Assembly: GCA_958510875.1 (NCBI GenBank)
Contig: OY294071.1
Coordinates: 36,362,581 to 36,426,580 of the forward strand
DNA length: 64,000 nucleotides
Direction of reading: 5' to 3'
Source: Endomychus coccineus
Lineage: Eukaryota; Arthropoda; Insecta; Coleoptera; Endomychidae
The notes under the pieces were generated by a model. The model ran no database searches. It was given only the letters and a program-made list of their open reading frames with translations, and had not been told where the DNA came from. Of this stretch, positions 23,598-34,751 are shown piece by piece (positions within the stretch are counted from its first letter, which is position 1; each line of letters starts with the position of its first letter). Both the position numbers and the translations under genes were made by a program.

Positions 23598-24070
23598 AGA
23601 CTTATGTCAAACATAGAGTTTCCAGACCTGTACATCACCGTGGGGAACACCAACGAGGTCTACTACCTAGACCTCGTTGGGGAACACACATTGCCCAGAC
23701 CTACACATAGAGATCTTGATCTCTATGGGCCTACAGGATAGGATACAGAGAGATGTTAAGATAGAGTGCGCGAGCGACTCTTTTAGTGACCGGGCTTAAG
23801 ATATATAATCGGATGGTGGATTTTTTGGAAATCTTCAAGGTAAAACAAGAAGAAACAGATAAAATATATATACAAATGCGAATATGAATCTAAGTTTATA
23901 TTCCTTTGATTTTTCGCATGAGGAAAAGAGAATATAAAATTTTTTACTTACACGTGGAAACTTCTTTGAGGAGGGGATGAATCTTCTAGCTGTTAGTTCG
24001 CTTAATCTCGGTCATGTTTTGAACGTTACGCTTATGGCGCTAGTGCACTCTATCTTAACATCTCTCTGTT
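23598..24070. repeat. Hairpin cluster and 24-bp inverted repeat before Nhe3
   Basis: A perfect 12-bp stem CCAACGAGGTCT ... AGACCTCGTTGG lies at about 23649-23680. AGAGATCTTGATCTCT at about 23709 is another short hairpin. A 24-bp inverted repeat pairs CAGAGAGATGTTAAGATAGA (23746 onward) with its complement at 24045-24068. The segment is 300 bp upstream of the exchanger start codon, so it may overlap its promoter or 5' UTR. Confidence 0.6.
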
Positions 24071-24361
24071 AGGATATGTCTGAAAGTTTAGGTGCACTGA
24101 ACAGTAATATTTAGATCAGTGTTCAATATTCATAACCACTGAACTCGGAGTGTTTTCTCTATTCAATGATGACTGATGACAGAAACCGATAATGTTTTCA
24201 AAACGTTATTCTGTTTCTGTGTCTGTGGTTATTAAAATAATTTTTTAGATACAAGTTGTTCATAATAATCCTAATCCTAATATAGATAATATACCTATGT
24301 CGTAAAATTTTGGATTCCAGTAAATTAGTTGTTAGTGTATATTCATAAAAGTAAATGAAAT

Positions 24362-27300
24362 ATGAAGAATAGATTTCAGAGAACAACAATATTATTGATA
24401 ATAATAATTTATTGCATCTCACTCTCTGATGGAGCAGCCTCAGATATACAATTGGATGCTAAAGCTCAATCAACGCATCGTTTAGATAGTTTGAATTTAC
24501 TATCTTATACTTTTTTACTCATTTTAACTGTACTTACAATATGGCTTTTCAAACATCGCAGACTTAGCTTTTTGCATGAAACAGGTCTAGCTGTTATTTA
24601 TGGTTAGTATGAAAATGATGATTGATTTATTTAGAGACCTATGTAATGTATGAGTGGTTTAGTTGGTTCGTAATTACTTGTAGTAAGTACGTATGTTTTT
24701 CAACATTTTGTTCAACTATATAGTTGAAACATGTAGTAATAACCCTTATTTTAGGCTTAATTGTGGGTGCCATAATTCGTTATGCTGGAAGCTCAACAAA
24801 AGTATTAAATATGCAAGTAGCTGTAGATGATAGCAGATATAATTCTAGTCTACCACCAGATACCTTATCTCTACATTTTGCTGTGAAAGGACCATATACT
24901 GGTAGAAGTAACAAAACCCTCCAATATACCTTTAGAGGGGAAATTGCAAATCTTGAAGAAAATGAAATTGATTTAAAAGCAACATTTGACCCAGAGATAT
25001 TTTTTAATATCATATTGCCACCTATAATTTTCCATGCAGGGTATTCATTGAAAAAGGTATGTGGTTAATCACCAAATTTGTTTCAGAATATAGGTTTTTG
25101 AAACTAGAAAATATTTATATTGATTGCTTAAATACAGTGTGGCACATTAATAACCAGAACACTTCTCAATATTTTATTTATGTTTCCATAGATTATGATT
25201 GATTGCAAACAACACAAGCTGATTCATTTTTAAGAAGTTTTTTCATTCTTAGTAGACCACACTACATCTATTTTATAAACACTCAAAAATTGTATAATAT
25301 TTCCAAGTTTCGAATTTTACCCAAGTAGAGGTTTAGTGTGCAAGACTCATTAGTTATCTAACTTATTGAAAATACTTTTTAATTTAAACATATTAACATT
25401 TCAGAAATACTTTTTTCGTAATTTGGGTGCAATACTAACATTTGCAATAATAGGTACTACAGTATCATCTTTTGTTGTTGGGTCTTTAATGTACGGCTGT
25501 GTACAGTTAATGCCTGCAAGATTAGCGACCAGTTTCACTTTTCTGGATACTCTGTATTTTGGGGCCTTGATATCATCTACTGACCCACTCACAATTATTG
25601 CTATTTTCAATGATCTGCATGTAGATGTTAACCTTTACGCATTGGTATTTGGGGAGAGTGTTCTGAATGATGCAGTTGCCATTGTACTTAGTGGGTAAGT
25701 TATCAGTTTCACTGTCCAAACTTCATTCATAACTCAATTAATTCATGTAAAAGATATCCAGAAATTCATTTGCCATATTTCAGAGTGTAATTTGAAGATA
25801 CTCATTTGATTCTTTTAGAGATAGTAGTTGAACCGCAGCGAGCGATGTGGTTTGGCATCCGCTCGAATGGAACACCGCTAATTCCGGCTTTTCTCGACCG
25901 TCTTTTAACCGATCTACTTGAAATTTTTTTTAAGATAGTACTTAAACCGCAGCGAGCGATGTGGTTTGGCATCCGCTCGAATAGAACAACGCTAATTCCT
26001 GCTTTTCTCGACCGTCTTTTAACCGATCTACTTGAAATTTTGTACATAATCAGAACTCGGAACTAATACAGGTCATGACGAAGCCCGATCTTTGAAATCC
26101 AACTTGTGACTTGAGATATTAAAGAAACAGTTTTTATGCAAGACGTTTTGCTTATCTATGCTGATATCTGGGTTAATCGAATCGTCGAATGCCGTAAATT
26201 TCACTCAAATGAATCGTTTAAATCAAATTAAAAATCATTTGCAAACTGTAAGTTTTCAAATCGTGCCGCGCTTCTGTTTAGGAAACAAGTTTAAACCAAG
26301 GCTGAATGCAGCGAGCGTAGCGGTTTGGAATTCACTCAAATTGGACAAATTGGCTTTTCTCGGCCTTTTTTTAACCGATCATTTATTTTTTGAGATTATT
26401 TCTTCAATAAAATTTTCTAATTCGCATCCGTTTTTTGTGTCATTCCTTCCTTTAACAAAGGTAGCCAATGTGTTACTCATCAGGCTGAATAAATAAGCCT
26501 GGTTATGTTAGCGGCAGCCGCTTTTGCATAACTACGCATTGTCTCTGGGACCTGTATAATATTACTCCCTTCTATCTAGTTTGTTAAAATTCATACTATT
26601 TCATTTTCACCATACATAAAATTCGTAGGTTGGCAAAAAGGACAAAAATCTGTCAATCGTTGCTCAGCGATAAATGATTGGCATAGAATCTAAGAAACAT
26701 TACAAGGTGACTTGATTTAATATGTAATCTATCAATCTCTGGAAAAGTTACAAGCTGTTGTTATTCTAATTAGTACTGCCACTAATTTTATATGGAGATG
26801 AATCATTCAAGAATTTTAAAGAAATAAACATTCGATTTTATAAGAACATTATCGAGATATAAATGTTTTTCAATTGTGTCCCAGATTGAGAAAAAATCAC
26901 TAACATCTCATTTAACATGACAAATTATGATATTTGATTGTGATTAAGGTTCCTGTATTTTCAGGTCAATTCAAAATTATGGTCAAAAATATCAATCGGG
27001 GTCTGGTGGATTCGAAACTAAGGCGTTCTTCAAATCTGTTGGAGACTTCTTTGGAATTTTCATGCTTTCTTTGTTGATTGGAGCCGTTATGGGATGCATC
27101 ACTGCATTGATATCCTTTTTATAGAAATTTAAAGTCAAATCATTTCATTCAGACAATTGCAGAATTTCAGTATTTTCCTTAATTATCACACTTGACTAAG
27201 TTCACTAGAGTGAAGGATTTCCCACTATTGGAATCAGCATTATTTGTTTTGATGTCTTATAGCACTTTTCTGATTGCTGAGGCTGCAGAACTCACGGGTA

Positions 27301-30300
27301 AGTACAATAATGATAGGTAATTTGAGTATAGTAGATAATGGTAAGTTCATTTATCTAATTGCTCTCATTTAGGGGCTTGCAATAAATAAATATATATTTT
27401 TTTTAGGTGTTGTTGCTGTACTGTTTTGTGGAATATGTCAAGCTCACTACACATTCAATAATCTCTCAGATGATTCGAGAATTCGGACTAAACAGATGTT
27501 TGAATTATTAAATTTTCTGGCTGAGAACTTTATTTTCTCTTACATTGGAGTTTCCATGTTCACTTTTCCTAAACATCACTTCGATCCTCTATTCATCTTA
27601 ACCGGATTTGTATCCTTTAGAACATTTATATTTAGGTCCAAGTATCAATATATTTTCCGTGACAATTTTAAATATTTTGAAAATTGTAATATCTGGATTC
27701 TTTCTATATGACAACAATGTCATAGTATGAGGTTCTTGGTTTTCATTAGAGTATAAATTAGAAGATAGTTTCTTTTACTATTTTATTAACAATCACTTAT
27801 TTTACTAGATAATGAGACTATTTCAGATAAGAATTGGACAACGATTCTGCCTTCATTATCAATCACCTATATTCAATAATAATGGGCCTCTTATTTATAG
27901 CAGATTATGAGGTCAATATTTTGGTAGTGAGGGTGAGATTTGGATCACGTTTTTTCTTTTAACGCTATTTAAAATAACCTTGCATATTCAGCAGGGAAGC
28001 ATACTTCATAATCTGTTATGTAATATACAGGGTGTTTCAAAAAAATGTGGCCCCGTTGCTAGGATAGGTAGAACACTGACAAATAAGTGGGGTTTGCTTA
28101 GAGAAAATGTTCGTAACGGCATCCATATTCAAGATACAGGGTGTTGTAAAAAAAATTATTAAACGCATTTCTTACGATTATTCCGAAACTACTGGTAACA
28201 TTTTAATGAAATTTTGTATGAACATGTTTTGGAAGCTGACACATCGTATGAATTTATTTTTATATCTGACTCATAGAGGGCGCTAATTACACGGTTCGTA
28301 CCAAGTAGTTTTGAACATAACTTTTTTGAGGTTAGATTTTCTAATTCAAATTTTAGGTGAAATTAAACATTCAATTTTATATGAAAAAGGTGCTCTTGGT
28401 AAAACTCGATATTGTGTACCGTTTTCGAAATATTTTGATTTGAAAATGATGAAGTAATAACTGATGCTGGTATAAAGTAAAAAACAATTACCAATTTATT
28501 AAAATCCAAGAACAATAACATTATTCTAATGCTAAAGTTATTAATTTAACAAAGAATCAAAAGAAGGAAATTAAAATAAATTTGAATAAAAACATGAAAT
28601 ATTCAATCATGCCATTTCAATCCTTTGGACTACACATTTTGGTCGTATGCAAGACAGAATTGAACGTCACTTTAATACCTCATAGTTGATCCTCAACCAT
28701 TTAGAAAATTAATGCATTCTTTAGAAAAAAGGATAGAATTGTGTATTCATGATAACGGATTACATTTTGAACACTTACTCTAACTGATTAAATATTTCAT
28801 GTTTATATTCAATTTTATTTTAATTTTCTTGTGATTCTTTGTTTAATTAATAACTTTAACATAAGAATAATGTTATTGTTTTTGGTTTTTAATAAATTGG
28901 TAATTGTTTTTCACTTTATACCAGCATCAGAGTACCTTTTTCGTGTAAAATTGAATGATGTTTAATTTCAACTAAAATTTGAATTAGAAAATCTAACCTT
29001 GAAAAAGTTATGTTCAAAACTACTTGGTACGAACCACGGTATAATATAATGGTAATGCTTCTCGTATACTGTTATACATGGCGAAAGCGTAGCCCAAGTC
29101 TGTGAACTTACAACTCTTGCCGCATGGTCGCTACGGTCGGATGTAAGAGGAGCTAAACGGCGAGAACGATGATAAGCTGATAATTAAATTGAAGTGAAAC
29201 AATTGCATGCATGGATAACGCTATTAACAACAGAACAACTCATTTCAATCACCCAAACTTACTACGAAGTCCAGAATTCGCAAAATTGTCGAATTTCATC
29301 TATAGAAAAATGCAATTCAATACCTGAAGAACAACATTTGTTTAGAAATTGAAGAAGTGAATTCATTTTTATTGGGAAAAGTCATCGAAAATTTCGACTT
29401 TCGGATACAGGCCTGTAAACAGAGTGGTAGTGGCCGTATGAATGATATCGTTTTCACATCTAATTGTAAAATATTCCCAATAAAAATTTCCGATCTTTAT
29501 TCACGATATGTGCTTTTTTTTGAAAAAGAAATCAATAAATGAATCGCCCTGCACAGTGTTTGAAAAATTTCTATATCACCCAAAACGCCTAGGATTGGTG
29601 AAACAAATTCTAAAAAAAGTCTTTGGGAGCTCTTGGGGGTTATATAGTTTTTCTTTATTGAATATGGGAATAAATTTACCAATTACTAAATTAACTCTAC
29701 ATATAGATTACAATGTAGATCAAATATAAATATGGAAATATATGGTCTTATCTATCTCAGTAATATTCATTGTTATGGAAAAACTATACTTGTATACGGC
29801 ATAAACAACTTGTACATAATAATCAGACAGCAATTAAGATATTCTAACTGTAAGGAATTAGGCAGTTGTGTGAACAGGAGTCCTCCACTCATTTTACCAT
29901 GTAATTGTAAACACAGTAAATAGTTAATGTTAATATTATGCAACTTTCCAAATAATAATAACATCTAACACTCAGAAATTCAAAATTTTTGACTTGACTA
30001 TTGTCCACCTAAATTCGTGAATTTACCCACTGTGCGCCGTATAGCTCCTCTTACATCCAACGGTAGCGACCTTGCGGCAAGAGTTGTACGTTCACAGACT
30101 TGGGCTACACTTTTAATATACGAGACGCACTACCATTATATTATATCGTGGTACAAACCGTGTAATTAGCGCCCTCTATGAGAGTCAGATATAAAAATAA
30201 ATTCTAACGATGCATCAGCTTTCAAAACATGCTTATACAAAATTTCATTACAATCTTGCCAGCAGTTTCGGAATAATCGTAAAAATTTTTGTTTTACAAC

Positions 30301-33300
30301 ACCCTGTATCTTGAATACGGATGCCGTTACAAAAATTTTTTCTAAGCATACAACACACGGGGTCACCTTTTTTTGAAACAACCTGTATATAATATCACAT
30401 AATCAGTTCGATGTTTATTCGACTCAGTTATTAGGAATAACAGAAATACACTATTTATTGTAATTAATGAATACAGGTAATTTAAGATGACCTACCATCA
30501 CAAAAAGTTTTGTTTCTTTAATGTAATATAGATATGTGCCGCAATAGGTAGAGCAGCGAATATTTATCCACTCTCATTTTTATTGAATTTAGGTAGGAGT
30601 CCGAAAATTCCTAGTAATTTCCAGCATATGTTGTTTTTCGCAGGTAAGGCAAGCTTTTTAAATACTTAGTTTAAATATTATTAATTATTACTTTTGGCAA
30701 TTTTTTGGAAAAACAGTCAATGTCAACATGTTCAGTGCCATGTGAGACCAACGTGGAATGTATTGGCGAAACATTTCGCCGCGTGTCTCACTCACTTATA
30801 AATAGTATCCATGGTTTACAGGATTAAGGGGAGCCATGTCTTTTGCACTGGCTATAAGAAACACAGTGTCTGAAGCAAGACAGGCTATGCTGACAACGAC
30901 ATCTTTAATTGTGATAATAACCGTCATCATTCAGGGCGGAGCCACCATGAATTTACTACACTGGTTCCAAATACCGTGAGTATACCACAATGAAGTGCTT
31001 ATAGTCAACTAATGTGTGCTACTTTGAGAAAAAATACCATTAAGAATGAAAAAAAAGATATACCTACTTGACCAGACAATAATTACAAATTTTATGTTAT
31101 GATTTCTGGTTGAAAATGAAGTATATAACACCCCATAATGAGCCAAACATATCATTGCCTTAAGATTCACAAGACCCTTTTTTGTATTCAGTTGAAGCTA
31201 GAATTACCCATGCAGTTTAAAAAGTGTTTTCTCAACTTCTGTGCCATTTTAATTTTATTAATTTTGCCGCAGGGTAGGGGTAGATGATGAAACTGAAGCC
31301 TTATCCCTTCAAGGTTCACACAATGTAAGTAACAATTAATAAATTTTTAAACTGCTTGGGTTTTCATTATGACCTTATGGTTAACTAAAATTACATAATG
31401 TATTATTTAATTAATAGGTTTACAATTCAATGGAGAATACACCTGGGGTAGGTAGAAATTTTGTAATATTGTATTTAATCAGTACTACCGTTAAACTCAG
31501 TTCCTACCACAAACCACTGCGTTACAACAATTATAGAAGTATCGAAGATAACACAGATGAAAAATTTATTTTGATTTCTGTTTTTTTTACTTAACTTTGA
31601 ATTTTAAATTTTTGCAATAACCTGTACAGAAACATGATTTCATTTGAAGTACTAGTTTTTTTATTGTTTTTTGTTCTAATTGTTATAATGTAGTCGGTTT
31701 TGGTGTGAAAATTGGAGTGAAGTCTTTATCCAAAATTATTTTGGAATACAACAAAATGTTTTCTTGTGCATTTACTCTGATGAATATTTTTTTCTGTACT
31801 TTGACTACACGAGGGGGAAGCCTATAATGGTTGAAGAAAGAATGTTGGGAGAGAAGGTAGACATTCAAATTTTTCTTGAAGGCTTGGCGGTTATAGGCAT
31901 GAAGAAAGACCTCGGCTAGACAAAGAGTTCCACAACTGCGCCGTTCGATAGCAAAAAGGAGGCTGGTAGGAAGGAGTTCGGCAGGTCTCGAGCTTGACAA
32001 CGAAGGAGCGACTAGCTTGAGCTCGTCCAGTCCAGAATATTGAGATCAAGCAGAATGCGCCTAATTGTGCGCTGACGAAAGACAATGTCAGGCATATGGC
32101 TATCGTTGCCTGCAAAAATTAGGGGGGTTCTTCCCTTGTGGGTCCAGAGTGGAATTTGCTACAAACATTCCAGCAAAAAGGGCTTTTCTTGTGGTGTAGT
32201 AGCCAGTGTTCCATCATCATTGGTTAGGGAAGGGAATGAATTGGAAGCGAAATTTGTACCAATTGTTTTGGCGAAAGTCCAAAACGAACTCGAGCCACTC
32301 GGGGTTTCGATAAGCTTTGATGTTATTTTGGCATTATATGCCTCTTTCGGAGCGTTCATTGTTTTATTGCCGATATTTCTGGCTTCAACATATTGTGTTC
32401 TGGTCGCCAGGCATGGGCTACCGCAAGAACGACGGTATGTTGTTGTGTTGGAGCGACAGCCCTAGAACAGGTTTTATTGAACCATCGTTCACCAGATGAT
32501 TTGTTGGTATGGGGTTTCCATTCCTAGCCTGATAATATCTGAGACCTCTGTGGCACATTGCGTTGGACCATCAGATTCAAAACATACGCTTCTCCAAGGA
32601 AACTGGGAGAAAAACATGCGAAGACCATTCGGCTGAGTTGTTATGCTAAACTGCGCGTGATGGTATTAGATTGGTTCGTGAAGTGATATAGAGACATGTG
32701 GTAGTGATGAGTGAATGGTAGAGTTTTTCAATGGTGACTGAACCTTTACTTCGTAGGAATCTGGATTGTTAGTGGGGAAAAAGTCAAGCGTTTTGGCATA
32801 ATGATAGTTATTATCAGGGATCCGTGTTGGCTCATTCAACTGCTCGAGACCATAGGTAATGAAGAATGCCTCAGCCTGTCGCCCTGCGTCATCTGTCTTG
32901 TTTGAGAACTTGAGCCAAGCGAAGTTGTGAACGTTGAAATCCCCATGATGATAATTTCACCTGCTGGATAATTCTGCTGAATGAGGTCAAGTTTCAGACA
33001 AACAAATTCAAAGAGTTCATCATGAGCTGGTTCATTTGGTGATAAATAGAGACAACAGAAAAATTTTGTCTGCTTATGATTACCAAGCTAGAACCATCTT
33101 ACATCGAATTCTGCTCATTTCATTAGAGATCATTTCTGGAATAGAGACAAATACTTCCCTTGAATCTGAAGCGAGTGTGTAGTTCGTAGCCAGGGCAGAG
33201 CATATAGGTCGTATTGGTGGATGGATTGACCTGCGTCTCAGCCAAGTATGCCTGCTTTGCAGGTGGTAATAAACATTGTTTTTGCTAAGACCTCGGATGT

Positions 33301-34751
33301 TACAGAGTGTTCAAGCTTATATTTTTCAATGTTGAACCCTCTCGCGCGGAAATCCGAATGGAGAGGTATTTTTCTTCCGGAGTGTTTTACTCTAGGTGAC
33401 TTCATCATTACTATTTTCATTAAAAACCTGGATGGGTTGAAATGTCGGTTTGGGTAGGGAGACAGGAACATGGGTATGAGGGTGAGACCGGAAGCATCGA
33501 CCAAACACTGAAACATGGGGATGCCCACTTCACAGTATCTTTGTCGAGGTGGTGGTGTTTCACCGGGCTATGAGGATAACATGTACCATCTATAGTTATC
33601 CTTTTTGTCGCATTTTACGGCAGGCAGGATTTACCATGGGGAAATTCTTAGTCCGTCCCCATACGGTCTCCTTCTGGATCATTTATTTTATACAGAAGTT
33701 CACCACCTGTATTTTACGATATTTCAAGCTGTACTACTGTGCATATAAAAAGTTTAGAATGGATTTTCATCTCGTAATGGCTGACTATTCAATTTCTGAA
33801 AAATAATTTCTTTCATTTACAAATGAAAATGACATCTAAAGTTTGAATTCAAACTAATCAAAATTAGGTAGTATCGCAAAACATGTTGATTTTAAAATGA
33901 ACCAGTACAAACTGTATGCGGTTGTTCTTTATGGTTTATTGCTTGTCATGGTTTGTTCTGTCATTAAATAATATGATCTATAGGGCAACAGTACTCCCCA
34001 CACAGAATGGAACGAAATTGGAGGGCCTGACACTTCAAAGAATGAAAAGGCTGTTCTAGCGAGAATTTGGGGTTCTTTCGACAGCAAATATATGAAACCG
34101 TTGCTAACAAACTCTAGGCCAACACTTTTGGAAACCTTACCAGTATGCTGCACTCCCATTGCAAGACTTTTAACAACCACAGAACAAATGACACAGGTAA
34201 AGGAATATTGCTTTTCTTTAGGTTACTGACATTCCAAGGTTTCTCAATGTGATGATCTTTGAATGATGAAAACCTTTAGTTTTAATGAAATTTTGATTTA
34301 TAGGAGGGTCAAAATAGACCAAACCCAGATTCCGATTCCGACCTTTGTATCGAAGATGGAGATTTTCCATCTGAGCACAGACATGTGCTGCATCAAAGGG
34401 TAAGTAATGTTTTAGTTTATTTATCAATTTTACAAAACATTTATGGTTATTACAGGATTAAATTCCGATTATTATTGCTCTGGTCTCAAATATAATCAAC
34501 TAGCTGAAGTCAACATTATATTCGATATCATAGTTCAGAACGCTTTCAAATATTCTAGAACGATCGCAATGACGGTATCTCTCTAACTTTCCTATCACAA
34601 ATTCGTTCGATCGTTCTAAAATAGGCATCGGCTTTGCTCTATTCTAAATCTTGCGATTTTATGTTCTAAAAAAAAATAATAATTTCAGCCAGGTTTGAAG
34701 TTGCAAATTGGACGCATGAAAGCAACTTATAGGCAAGTAAACGTTGTGTAA
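24362..34751 (+). CDS. Nhe3: Endosomal-type sodium/hydrogen exchanger (SLC9A6/7/9 class)
   Basis: Exchanges Na+/K+ for H+ across endosome/trans-Golgi membranes and sets lumen pH. Exons: 24362-24602, 24755-25056, 25405-25694, 26965-27109, 27192-27297, 27407-27609, 30532-30643, 30822-30975, 31273-31324, 31418-31447, 33984-34196, 34304-34399, 34689-34751; 668 aa, single frame, normal length. A signal-anchor helix is at 5-22; a glycosylation-rich loop (NSS, NKT) follows TM2. [42 protein letters not shown] and the transport motif [11 protein letters not shown] (Asn269-Asp270) are classic. [12 protein letters not shown] (Arg469) and a short acidic tail end the protein. The introns after exons 4 and 6 look U12-type. 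The gene symbol follows the Drosophila orthologue class by inference. The 30-nt exon 10 and the last exon are the least certain parts. Confidence 0.95.
25695..26964 (+). other. Nhe3 intron 3 with directly repeated block
   Basis: Bounded by GG/GTAAGT and TTTCAG/G. Holds the repeats at 25820-26400. The remainder is AT-rich and empty. Confidence 0.8.
25820..26400 (+). repeat. Two tandem 114-bp repeats plus a diverged third unit
   Basis: Units at 25820-25933 and 25934-26041 share CCGCAGCGAGCGATGTGGTT and CGACCGTCTTTTAACCGATC. A related third unit near 26300-26395 has GCAGCGAGCGTAGCGGTTTG and CGGCCTTTTTTTAACCGATC. All read open on plus and give related peptides ([43 protein letters not shown]). 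The last resembles the WNSLP end of LINE pol proteins, so these may be amplified LINE 3' ends. Confidence 0.65.
27110..27191 (+). other. U12-type AT-AC intron in Nhe3 (intron 4, 82 bp)
   Basis: No GT-AG pair can join exons 4 and 5 in frame. The borders fit the minor spliceosome instead: ATATCCTTT at 27110-27118 (exact U12 AT-AC donor), TTCCTTAAT at 27175-27183 (branch consensus TTCCTTAAC, one mismatch) and terminal AC at 27190-27191. The join reads [17 protein letters not shown], which fits NHE9-class proteins without gap. Confidence 0.85.
27610..30531 (+). other. U12-type GT-AG intron in Nhe3 (intron 6, 2.9 kb)
   Basis: The donor GTATCCTTT (27610-27618) is the exact U12 GT consensus. TTCTTTAAT (30514-30522) is a fair branch site 10 nt before the AG. 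There is no polypyrimidine tract against the AG, as expected for U12 introns. The join gives [20 protein letters not shown] in frame. The intron is filled by a nested foldback (28029-30395). Confidence 0.75.
28029..30395. mobile_element. Nested foldback element in Nhe3 intron 6
   Basis: Three inverted pairs are nested. Outer: 28029-28315 with 30140-30395 (AGAGGGCGCTAATTACACGG / CCGTGTAATTAGCGCCCTCT; CAGGGTGTT-type tips). Inner left: 28297-28520 with 28850-29045 (TTCGTACCAAGTAGTTTTGA / TCAAAACTACTTGGTACGAA). Inner right: 29040-29165 with 30025-30160 (CCCAAGTCTGTGAAC / GTTCACAGACTTGGG, and ATGTAAGAGGAGCTA / TAGCTCCTCTTACAT). No transposase seen. Probably one element inserted in another. Confidence 0.7.
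31683..33550 (-). pseudogene. Decayed LINE with endonuclease and deleted reverse transcriptase
   Basis: Read on minus: about 33530-33250 is a pre-endonuclease part; near 32985-32890 an APE-type endonuclease core [15 protein letters not shown] is broken by a one-base deletion in the GDFN motif; then a linker (TFWSLAK-like, [13 protein letters not shown]) at about 32360-32180. The start of the RT runs directly into the C-terminal [13 protein letters not shown]...[10 protein letters not shown] piece at about 32030-31900, so most of the RT is deleted. Many stops and shifts. It lies antisense in Nhe3 intron 10 (31448-33983). Confidence 0.75.

Noticed and set aside
25802..26066. Overlapping open frames on both strands as genes
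   Set aside because: They arise from the 114-bp tandem repeat inside an Nhe3 intron; no start context or partner exon.
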